From Carpediemonas membranifera (Eukaryota > Fornicata), in NCBI GenBank assembly GCA_019828565.1, contig JAHDYR010000015.1, forward strand, positions 186,001 to 250,000: 64,000 nt of DNA, given 5' to 3'. How positions within the stretch are numbered: position 1 is the stretch's first letter; each line of letters starts with the position of its first letter. Positions 52,605 through 61,043 of this stretch are shown one piece after another. Position numbers and translations under genes: made by a program. The notes beneath the pieces were generated by a model. It was not told where the DNA came from. It made no database searches and worked only from the letters and a program-made list of their open reading frames with translations.

Positions 52605-53592
52605 AGTGAGGAGAGAACCGGTAGGTAAGAGAAGGACTCAAAATCCACCCAACAAGACTTTTGAGTCATCTGCTTCTCCGCAGGATCAACGTCCTGCGGA
52701 AACGACTGTAACGGCAGCATCACCTCCTCCTCCGCCTCCCGAGTCGCCCGAGGATGGTAAGGAGCAAGATTCTCCTCCTCCTCCGCCTCCCGAGTCGCCC
52801 GAGGATGGTAAGGAGCAAGATTCTCCTCCTCCTCCGCCTCCCGAGTCGCCTTCCCATTCATCCAGCTCGTCTGAAGCCGAGGAGGACTCCGTCGAGGGGT
52901 CCGTCATGCACGTCCACCCTAGGTGGACGCATGTTACCCGGGTTCAGACCTGCAGGACGTCAAGCGGCTGATTTCGGATGAGATAAGCCTTCAGGCCATT
53001 CCTGCTCCGGCCTGGATCTCATCCGAGACCCGTTGCGACCCCCGTCTGACCCAGGAGCCCGACCATCCGGCCCTCAATCGGACGCAGAGCGTCGGCCGAG
53101 GCATGATTGCCACTGAGGATATCTCAGCTGGCACATGTCTCGGCATATACCCTCGGGAAGCTGATTCCCGATGCTGAGACGGCCAGCAACAACGGCCAGA
53201 TGGTGTTTGTTTCGCATATTCCATCACCATTACACAGCATGTCATTCGCTGACAGTCAGGTCGCCGTCGATGCCATGTCGGCCGCAGCGGGTGTCCACCT
53301 GATTAACCACAGCCCTGACGATGTCAACTGTGAGTTCGTGGACGTCTTGGTGGATGGCCTGCCAGTGATATCGGTCAGGGCCACTGCCAACATCGTTCGC
53401 GGCGAGTTCTTGCGCATCGATTATGGCGAGACCTACTTTGAGGCCGATGAAGAGGAGCACCCGGTTGCTCGCTTCAAGAGTCTCGCCATAGATGACCCTC
53501 ACTACCTCGCTCGAAAGGTGGAGCAGTTCAAAAATACTGCAGGTCAAGCCGCAGCCCCGCAAGCGGAAGACCAAGTCCAACCCCGCCCGTAA
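52605..53592 (+). pseudogene. MGE-B SET-domain protein, start deleted, one intron
   Basis: SET motifs are VGRGMIATEDISAGTCLGIYP, AAGVHLINHSPDDVNCEFV and GEFLRIDYGETYFE. A 33-nt intron (53,205-53,237, GTTTGTTTCG...TTACACAG) lies at the same position as in MGE-A; splicing joins NNGQMV to MSFADSQVAV. There is no ATG at the 5' end, a -1 type break near 52,922 and a +1 break near 53,152 (CCCTCGGG). The N-terminal region contains a 17-residue Pro/Glu repeat. It is probably dead because of the promoter deletion. Confidence 0.8.
52723..52850. repeat. 51-bp tandem repeat, 2.5 units
   Basis: Units begin CCTCCTCCTCCGCCTCCCGA and encode PPPPPPESPEDGKEQDS. The first two units are identical, indicating recent expansion. 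Absent from MGE-A. Confidence 0.85.
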
Positions 53593-53665
53593 GCGCTTCC
53601 ACACTGCGCGCATGACTCAAGGCAAGAGTGAATAAACTTGAAGAGATATCAATTCAATCAATCAT

Positions 53666-55039
53666 TTATGAGCGGGTGACATCCTCCGGACGAGTAGCAC
53701 GCTTCTCGGGCTCTGCGGCAGCTGCCTTGCGCTTGCGGTCCGGAAGACTGTAGACACAGGCATGACGATTCTCGATGACGATGAACTGAGTGAGCTTCAT
53801 GCTCTCACAAAGACCTAAGATCTTGTCCAGCGTCGCATCCTGGATGGGCAAGAACTCTGAATCTTCCCAACCTTTGTGGACCCAGAGGCAGGTAAGGTCC
53901 TCGTCGATCTGGGTGATGATTACCGGAGTGTGACTCAGCTCTACACTGGCCTGGATGGCCTCATGGTCTGCCCAGGGGAAAGGGGAGCCAGGCATCTCAG
54001 AGAACGGGTCGCCCTCGAACCCCTTGCCCTCACAGAAGGATCGGATGTCCTCGTACAGCTGAAGCTTCTCACCAACAGTAGGCTGGGACCCAGTCCTGAT
54101 GAGATGCATGGCGCTGAGAATGCATGAGCCATCCCCAGGCACCTCAGACCGCTTCAGAGAGCTTGTATCGTTCTTAAACTTCTTAGCGGTCTTCTCCATG
54201 ATGGTCTGGACGTCATCTTTGGGGTCTGCGGCCACCAAAGCCTCCCGATCCAGGTCTATGACCTCAGCCTCCTTCTTCAAGGGCACAAGCTTCTCCGTCT
54301 CGAGCTTTTCAATCTTGGCCCGGGCTCGCCAAAGCTCCCTCTTCAAATCACGGATCGCACCGTTGTGTTCCACGGCAAGATGGCGGCGCAGGAGGCGCGA
54401 TGTGCCACTCAGGGTACTTCTGTGGACGGGAGAGTCCATCAGAAGCGCGTCCAGGTGCCTTATCCGGTCGAACTGCACGTCGACCGGGTCCGACAGCTCA
54501 GGCTCGGCGTTGTTCTTGAACGAACGGACGACCCCCGACCTTCCTGGCTTCACCTTGCGCATTATGCGCTCACGGAGCAGCGAAAGGACTGAATAAGCAG
54601 GAGTTATTTGGAGTACTTACCTCCAACGTCGTGCTCGTGATCCGAAGACACTTCTCGGCGGACCTTCTGGACAAGGCTGTCGTAGGCATGATCTCCCATG
54701 ACCTTCTTCAGCTCAGCCGATGTCGTGATCAGCTCAAGCTGAGCCTCGGCAGTTTCTCTTAGGTGCAGGATAAGGTGAGGCGACCTGAAGAGCTTGCGAA
54801 GCGTTTTCCAGCCAATATCTGTGTAAAAAGGTATGGGGAAAGTACTTACGATCACGAAGAAGGGCGGTGAGGATCTTGTCATCGGGCAGAAGGAACTTAC
54901 GAAGAAGTGAGCACTTGATCATCTCCTGCGCGTTTGATGAGGCCTGACTGATCTCAGCGCTGTCATAGAAGATAAAGAACTGCTTACCAAACGTTTTCGA
55001 ACGCTTCAAGAGCATGTAGAAGTCGAAAACCGATTGCAT
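53666..55039 (-). CDS. MGE-B OTU-like cysteine peptidase, two mini-introns
   Basis: Three exons: 55,039-54,850, 54,818-54,621 and 54,588-53,666. Introns are 31 nt (54,819-54,849, GTAAGTACTT...TTTACACAG) and 32 nt (54,589-54,620, GTAAGTACTC...TTATTCAG). Both are required for an open frame and both have GTAAGT donors. The product is about 435 aa. VPGDGSCILSAMHLI is the OTU catalytic Asp/Cys element and VIENRHACVYSLPD would hold the His. A charged helical segment (RRHLAVEHNGAIRDLKREL) precedes it and a basic tail (PDRKRKAAAAEPEKRATR) follows. This is the only intact-looking copy; it lacks the long acidic/coiled-coil insert of MGE-A. Confidence 0.65.
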
Positions 55040-55740
55040 GATTATAAGGCTCTCAGGACCTAATGAAAAAATTCATAAGGCTCTGAGAGCCTAATAAACC
55101 ATGCGGAAAAATGACCAGTATCGGTAGGCAACGGCGCGCGGGAGATTCATTAGGCTCTGAGAGCCTTATACACGATTTCGAATTGGTGTATAAGGCTCTG
55201 AGAGCCTTATGAACTCAGAGGAGGTCCTCGGGGCACTTCGGTGCAGAATTTTGATTGGGCATCTGATTGGACCATGGGGCGGATGCTCAGAGGGATGAAT
55301 GCGAGCTCAATGGAGACCATTGGACATGTCAGAGATGGCATGTCCAGGTGAAGGTCCATCATGGAAGGAGCCATTCACGATAAGTCTTCTAAATGTTGTG
55401 TTGCGAGCGTCTGAAGGGCTTTCTCTGGATACCGACCAAGATGGAGGTCACGTGGATCAACGGACGATAATTGCGGTATTCTGGCCTTGTATGCCACTCT
55501 TAAATCCATTGTTTGATCCATTCCCGCGTTTATAGTTCATCTCAACGCTTCCTCGACGAGTTACAATTGTTGATGTTGTTTAGGTTCTATTACAGGCCAT
55601 TCGAGGCCACAGAGCTCTCATGATGTTGTTTTTAGTGATATACACATGCTTGCCAGCGTTTGAGGATCGATACTCTTCTCCTTTCTTCGTTTGGTTTTCT
55701 AATTTCGTTGCGAGCATAAAGTGCACCTTGAAGAAACGTT
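55040..55740. promoter_or_regulatory. Intergenic region with four CTCTGAGAG palindromes
   Basis: No gene. ATAAGGCTCTGAGAGCCTTAT-like palindromes occur near 55,044-55,063 (imperfect), 55,074-55,094, 55,149-55,170 and 55,189-55,210. The position (upstream of the OTU-like gene) matches the GTCCTCAGAGGAC palindromes of MGE-A, and the core CTC-N-GAG is shared although flanks differ. The remaining 500 bp before the basic-protein gene hold nothing recognised. Confidence 0.5.
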
Positions 55741-56427
55741 ATGCCTCCGAAACGGAGTAATACTGCTAAGAGCAAGGGCAGAAAGCGTCTAAACGCTGTG
55801 GAAATGATTTCTACTTACTTAGAGAAGGAGCACGCTGCTGGAAGCATCTCCGCTGCCGATGTCGCCACCGGAAACCGCATTTGCAATGAGGTGGTTGACA
55901 GACGCCCCAATGACCTCCCCACATTCGTTCCGGAGGATCTTAGGGATGAAGCGGAGTTCCGTACTCTCGACAGCATCGAGAAGATCATGGCGCAGTTCAA
56001 AGGCGAGTCTTCTGAGGCCAAGGAGAAGCGCTTCAGGGCCCTCATCAGCCTGGACGCCGAAGGAGATGAGGTCGACCATGGCAGCCCTCTCTTGGCAACT
56101 GTCCGTGAGTACCGCGAGCTGTTCCACGGCATCCCTCAGTCGGTCCGCCCCCGCGCTTACGCCTTCGTCGCCCAGAGGCTTGGTATCTCTGTCGACAAGG
56201 TCAGAGAGGTCCTTCTGGAGAGTGTGTGCCGCAAGGACTCTAAGCTCATCTTCGAGCGTCCGCAGCTTGTCCTCAAGAAGCACTCGAAGACCTTCAAGGA
56301 CCTCGCCGCTGTGATTGAGAAGAGGAACGCTGCCCGTGCCGCTGCAGAGGCTCGTGATGTTCTGCGTATACCCGTTTACGCGAGCCTCCTGCTCTTCCAC
56401 GCAGCTAACGTCAACTCAAATGAGTAA
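55741..56427 (+). CDS. MGE-B conserved small basic protein
   Basis: 228 aa, intact, paralogue of 7,520-8,281 (see alignment there). N-terminus MPPKRSNTAKSKGRKR is basic; the remainder is helical with LLATVREYRELFHGIP matching LIATVREMDDAFHRIP, and RPQLVLKKHSKTFKDL matching RPTRVLKKEAKTLSQL. Family unknown. Same position between OTU-like and GNAT-like genes, 20 bp from the latter's stop. Confidence 0.75.
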   Translation: MPPKRSNTAKSKGRKRLNAVEMISTYLEKEHAAGSISAADVATGNRICNEVVDRRPNDLPTFVPEDLRDEAEFRTLDSIEKIMAQFKGESSEAKEKRFRALISLDAEGDEVDHGSPLLATVREYRELFHGIPQSVRPRAYAFVAQRLGISVDKVREVLLESVCRKDSKLIFERPQLVLKKHSKTFKDLAAVIEKRNAARAAAEARDVLRIPVYASLLLFHAANVNSNE

Positions 56428-56447
56428 TAAATCGACTGCTTCTTCAT

Positions 56448-57408
56448 TTAATCTTCATTCTCTTCCTCATCTTCCTTCTCAGACAGCAGATGGTACCACT
56501 CTTCCTCGAAATAGTTCTCTTTCTGGTAATCCTTACGCATCTTTGATCTCTTATCCACGATCTTTTGGACCAAATCCCTTCGGTTGCTGTCGTAAAGGGC
56601 GATGATTATCTCACGTTGCTTCTTGCGCGTCGGGTGCGGGGTAACACTCTTCCTCAGACGCTTAATGTAGCGGTTGAGCTTGTCCGAGGGCTTGGTGGGC
56701 AGGGGTGGGTTGGGTGGCTTGGGTTCTCTTTGGGGGAGGCTGGACCTGGTCCACAGAAGTGAAAAGCCGTACCGTAGTCGACGGACGGGGGAGCCCTCCA
56801 GGACTTCATGGCATATCCATGGCAAGCAACGAGACTCTCACCGAGCTTCGTCCACTTGTTCGGGCCGTATGTTGCCTCCATGGTCACCAGTTTCGCATCA
56901 TCCAGGTACTCCATCGTGGACTTTTGCTTGGAGATGGACATCCCCATACGCTGGTAGGCTGGCACAAGAGAACTTACACACTGCAGGCGGATCCTCTGTC
57001 CGGCAGAGGCAACCGAAAAGAAGAATCGTGGCGAGACCATTGCCCCTGGCATAGAATGCCGTGCGAATAACCACAACATATAAGTCCTGGCGCAGCTCGG
57101 AAGGGGTTTCATCAGTAGCTTCGGTGTTGTATGACTCCTTCGTGAGCAACAAGGCCGAAATGATGGAATCAGTCTTGCAGTCACGAATCGCAACCAATCT
57201 GGGTAAATACCTGGGCAACACTGGGTGAACAAACATGAAGAAGCGATGATCGATGTCATCAACTCCTCTCGTGGCAACGTCCTGCTTAAAAAAACGTACG
57301 GACACTGGGGATGATGTCTGACTTATCAGAAAGTCTTACGTACTGTATATAAGCCTTATGGGCTGCAAGAGTATCCTCTGTCCAAGATTCTTTCCCCGTT
57401 TGGTTCAT
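56448..57408 (-). pseudogene. MGE-B GNAT-like acetyltransferase, one intron, three frame breaks
   Basis: The ATG at 57,408 (MNQTGKESWTED) lies in the palindrome TTTCACAAAAGTTTGTGAAA. A 36-nt intron (57,199-57,234, GTTTGTTCAC...TTTACCCAG) is at the same codon and phase as in MGE-A. IRTAFYARGNGLATILL carries the R-G-x-G-x-A loop, and YGPNKWTKLGESL matches MGE-A. Extra bases in T runs near 57,291 (T7) and 57,017 (TTTT) and a break near 56,788 shift the frame. The C-terminus (YIKRLRKSVTPHPTRKKQ...KEDEEENED) keeps the basic-then-acidic pattern. Confidence 0.6.
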
Positions 57409-57534
57409 TTTCACAAACTTTTGTGAAACCTGCGAAATGTGAAATGTGCCATTCATGAAAAAAAGTGGCACATATGAAAAATGAATGAATTTATCACGGA
57501 ACCATCTTACATCACTTTATATCACGCGGATGCC
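57409..57534. promoter_or_regulatory. TTTCACA cluster before GNAT-like gene (MGE-B)
   Basis: Minus strand: GCACATTTCACATTTCGCAG, then TTTCACAAAAGTTTGTGAAA directly at the start codon. An inverted pair TGTGCCA/TGGCACA (57,447-57,472) frames it. Confidence 0.5.
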
Positions 57535-60084
57535 TCAATTCTGTCTGCTACACTCTCCACACAGGCAGCAAACTAACTCTATGCCATGGTCCGCCAGACT
57601 GCATGACATCGTGCCCTCCTCACCACACGTCAGCGTCGTATGCTCTTCTACAAACTCCCACACTTCATCAACAGTCTCCTGAAAGGTCTGGATCATCTCA
57701 CGAGTTGGCTCGAAGGTCACGGTGGTCAGTGTGCGGACACCAAACCAATGCTTCGCATCCTTACAGCAGTCGTGAACTCGCACACACTTGAGTCGCTGGA
57801 GCTGGGGGACAGAGTAGTCCTGCCGACCAAAAGAACGCATGCCCGTCAGGAAGGAACACGCGAGAGTTGTCTGCTCGATCAAGCAAATGCCCTCAAGGAC
57901 TGCCTTCCTGTGCAACTTGGCTGCTACCTCCTGGTTCTTGATGAACTCTCGCTCAAAGTACTCCTCTAGGATATAGAACAGCGGCACCTTGAGATGCTTG
58001 TGGCACAGGGGCTGCGTCGTGAGTCTGCTGATGCTGTAGAGGTTCTCAGCGCACGGTTTCTCCTTCGTCTTCGCTTCGCTGCTTGATAGCAGGGATATGG
58101 AAGTCTTATCCTTGTTAGGAATGAACGCAATCGTGACGTGAATGAGGTGGGCCACTGCGGCAGCCATGAAGTGAAACGCGACAGCCGCGTCAGTCACAGG
58201 TTCGGACGAGTAGTACATGGCCTGGAGGTAGCCAATGAGCCGAATGATATCTTGAATGCACTCAGGGAGAGCAACGTAGTCCTCTTGGTCGTGGCAGCCA
58301 TCCTTACACGTGCGGACGACTGCTCGTTACAACCTACGGTCCTATCGATGCTTCGCATGGACGACATACGGCCAAGCTTGAGGTTGAGGAGCTTATTCTG
58401 GATGATCTCCTCGCGGGACCCGCGGGTGGTGGGATGCTTCTTGAAAGAACCACAGATATGGGCAACCTGCTCGAGTAAACGGTGCGAGTCGTGCATGAAT
58501 GGAGGGCATATGACGATCTTCTCAAGAGGGATGACACTACAATTCTCGAATACCATGCGTTCATTGGTGAAATCGCCATAGATTGCAAGTACATCTTGAA
58601 CTCGGTTCGGGTCGTCGACTTCAGCCTGGTATGCTGTCTTATCGTCCAGGTTGTCCTTGATGGTGAGACGATGGCGGCCTGCTATCGGGTGGAGCGCCTT
58701 ACTTTTGTGGTAAATCGTGTTGCAAGGGTGTGGATAGTTGGGCCGGCCCGACTTTCTGGACAGCATGTGGCGGAGGGCGGCATGATCGCCCATGACGATG
58801 ACATGGTCGAAGATCGTGACCTCACCAGTGTCTCTGATGGGTATCTGACTCGTGTATTGGCGCTCAATCTCCTTCTCGACGCGAGAAAGAGACTCTTCCA
58901 TCAACAAATCACCCTCGCTACCCATATACTCGACTATACGGAAAGGTGGAGTAATCTTGTTGGGGAATGTGAAGCCTGTGGGGTCGTAGATGCGGAGCTT
59001 GAAGGCAGCAGAACCCCCTTTCCACCCGTCAAGCCATAGTAGGATCTTCATGGGGCTAAACGTGACTCCAACCCTGTTGCCAAGGGCGTTCTTGCATCGA
59101 ACGTAGTTGGGCTGGTCCGACTCGAGCCATTCCGGGTGGCGAACAGCTTGCTTGAGGTAACGAACGGCATCAAACCAGACTCGATCAACCTTGTCCCATG
59201 TGGAGCTGTTGAGCCGCTTGCCGAGGGTGACTCCCTGGGTCTGCTTGAGCTCAGGGCGATGACTTGTGGCCTCATCGCTCGTCTCGTAGTGAAGATCAAG
59301 CATTGGCTTCACCCACTTGAAGTCAATGACGTTCTCCGCGTCCGTCAGGGGCTGGATATCGACACCCTCGTCCACCGTTAGGCGATTGGTGCACTCGAGT
59401 CTCGACTTTGTGCCATTTCTGCCCCACCGCCAGGTCGTGTTGACTGTGACAGACTCCACAGGGACGAGATGACCCAAGAAAGCAACCTCTGGTCTAGTCA
59501 GCGCTGCAACCAGGCCGTTGATCTTGGTGATATTGACCTGCAACTGCTTCACGAAGATATCAGCAGCCTTGCTGGAGATGATTGGCATATGAAGTCGCGC
59601 AGAAAGACTACGGATGAGCTTAAAGAGCTCATGGGTTGCGTTACAACCCGACTTGATGTACATCAGGATAGAAACAAGCTCCAAAAATCTGCTTGTAGTT
59701 GTCAGTTTCCTCAGTTGAGACCTCGTGCTGTCTCCGCAAGCGTTCGTGGGTGACAGCAATACGCGCGTGGTCACGTACGAAGACATCGAAGGTCGGGGCG
59801 ACTCCTCTATGGGAACGTACTGCACGCAAGAAGGGTCGAGAGTCGTGCGGGTCGGCGAAAAATCTCGGATCGACCTCCATGTCCGCAAATAGGCCCTGGT
59901 TAGCCATTTCCAAGATGAGTTCACGGAATTCTCGGCGCTGGCGGCCTCGATCCTGTGTATTTCCGCCAATACCAACAAGGGAGAGGTATGTATGAGCGAG
60001 AATGTAGTTCATACGCTCTGCAGTCCTTGGAGGGCCAGTATTGTCGTAGACAGTGCCAATGAAGGTCTGTATGACAATGTGCAT
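57535..60084 (-). CDS. MGE-B DDE-transposase candidate (~840 aa)
   Basis: MHIVIQTFIGTVYDNT at 60,084 to CCLCGECSRQN at 57,535, continuous by comparison with MGE-A except for an extra T in a T5 run near 59,687 and a missing base near 58,290. Key blocks: ILLWLDGWKGG (near 59,035), VIVMGDHAALRHML (near 58,790), PHPCNTIYHKSKALHP, VICPPFMHDSHRLLEQVA (near 58,490), NQEVAAKLHRKA, SFGRQDYSVPQL, and a terminal CC-x2-C. The order of acidic residues and the PPxMH motif recall CACTA/TNP2-type RNase-H transposases. The alternative is an unrelated conserved element protein. As the largest gene nearest a TIR it is the best transposase candidate. Confidence 0.5.
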
Positions 60085-60600
60085 GCTCAGGAATTTTTGC
60101 TGAAGTCACTTTCACATTTCACAAGTTTCACAAGAGTTTGTGAAAGATTTTTGGTTTGGGGCTTCCGCTGCTCTGTTTCCTCCAAAAAGTTGTGAGCAGC
60201 AACTACACTGAGTTTTATACGTATTCTATGCTTCTCATACCCATTGATGCGTTATTGCGCAATTCTGCTTTGCCCTCAAAGGAAAAGTGAATTTGAATTT
60301 CCCCCTGAATCTTGCAAGATACTGCGGAAGTAACGGTAAGAAAAAATGAAACTCGCCAACGAAAGCAGCTGGAAGAAAATGGTAAAAAGTATTGGAACTA
60401 GGACAATATGGTGTACACTCTGAGCAACTTCATTTCTTTCTGGCGTTCACCTGTGTCACGAGCTCTTTGGGCACTGTTTCGGGCGTTAGGACAAACCAAG
60501 GGTTCCATGATCCTTTGTTGATCTAGTTACACCTCTGTTGTTAGCACAATCTTCCAAGACCATCTCATCGTTGATAAAATTTTGCAGATTTTTCGAATGC
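60085..60600. promoter_or_regulatory. MGE-B transposase promoter region
   Basis: No gene. TTTCACATTTCACAAGTTTCACAAGAGTTTGTGAAA-type motifs (60,109-60,146) sit about 25 bp upstream of the start, matching 28,255-28,310. The conserved GAAGAAAATGGTAAAAAGT occurs at 60,373. Confidence 0.55.
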
Positions 60601-60707
60601 GAGAAAATGAAGACTTCCCCACAGAACCTGAGTATGTACGGATAGTACTTGACCCCCATGGATTATCCCCCCATGTTTGGTTTTTGTGGGGAAGTCTTCA
60701 TTTTCTC
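60601..60707. repeat. Perfect 23-bp inverted repeat near MGE-B right end
   Basis: GAGAAAATGAAGACTTCCCC (60,601 on) pairs with GGGGAAGTCTTCATTTTCTC (60,688 on); arms 60,601-60,623 and 60,685-60,707 with a 61-nt loop. MGE-A has a 14-bp version at 28,764-28,846 at the same place. Confidence 0.75.
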
Positions 60708-60993
60708 AATCTCTTGATTCAATCATTAATTCATACGGAAGTAGAAGATACTGGAGGCTGAAAACTTCAGAGGGCATTGCTATTAGCTATAAAACACCGC
60801 TGTTAAGATCCCATGTTCGAACGAGCACTTCACATTTACAACATAAAATGCGTTATCCTCTTTTATCAACACTGACACCATGTGATACTTCAAGACGCCA
60901 GACATGTCTTTTATGCTTCTATAACTACCTTCTAGATGTTCTGGAGGTGCCTGAGATCGCCTGGATCGCGAGGTTTGACCAGCGTTGACACAT
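60708..60993. other. MGE-B right-end sequence
   Basis: A minus frame ending at 60,783 (LKYHMVSVLIKEDNAFYVV) could be a tiny gene but has no convincing MGE-A match. Nothing else seen. Confidence 0.3.
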
Positions 60994-61043
60994 GAGTATC
61001 TCCAGAGTATCTCCCGGGAGACTCTAGCCATTCTTACAGTATG
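60994..61043. repeat. MGE-B right TIR
   Basis: Inverted copy of the left TIR. A diverged version is at the MGE-A right end (39,896-39,945). Confidence 0.85.

Larger units (their letters stand above)
50508..61043. mobile_element. MGE-B: complete multigene TIR element (~10.5 kb)
   Basis: Fifty-bp TIRs (50,508-50,557; 60,994-61,043) beginning CATACTGTAAGAATGGC differ at one position. A 2-bp CC flanks both sides. Inside lie eight or nine genes in alternating orientation. The segment from the peptidase to the transposase candidate is syntenic with MGE-A. The element carries no retroviral genes. Short TSD, TIRs and a TNP2-like candidate point to a cut-and-paste DNA transposon related to the CACTA-type group, with an unusual cargo. 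Confidence 0.75.

Noticed and set aside
57285-57300. Programmed +1 frameshifting at T runs (as at stop codons in Euplotes)
   Set aside because: The breaks lie at different places in each paralogue and not at a constant codon context, so indels or base-call errors are simpler.
50510-61041. TA target duplication with TIRs starting CTGTAAG
   Set aside because: Possible, but all three visible ends share the outer CATA/TATG bases, and only the CATACTG/CC model joins the gag frame without a shift.
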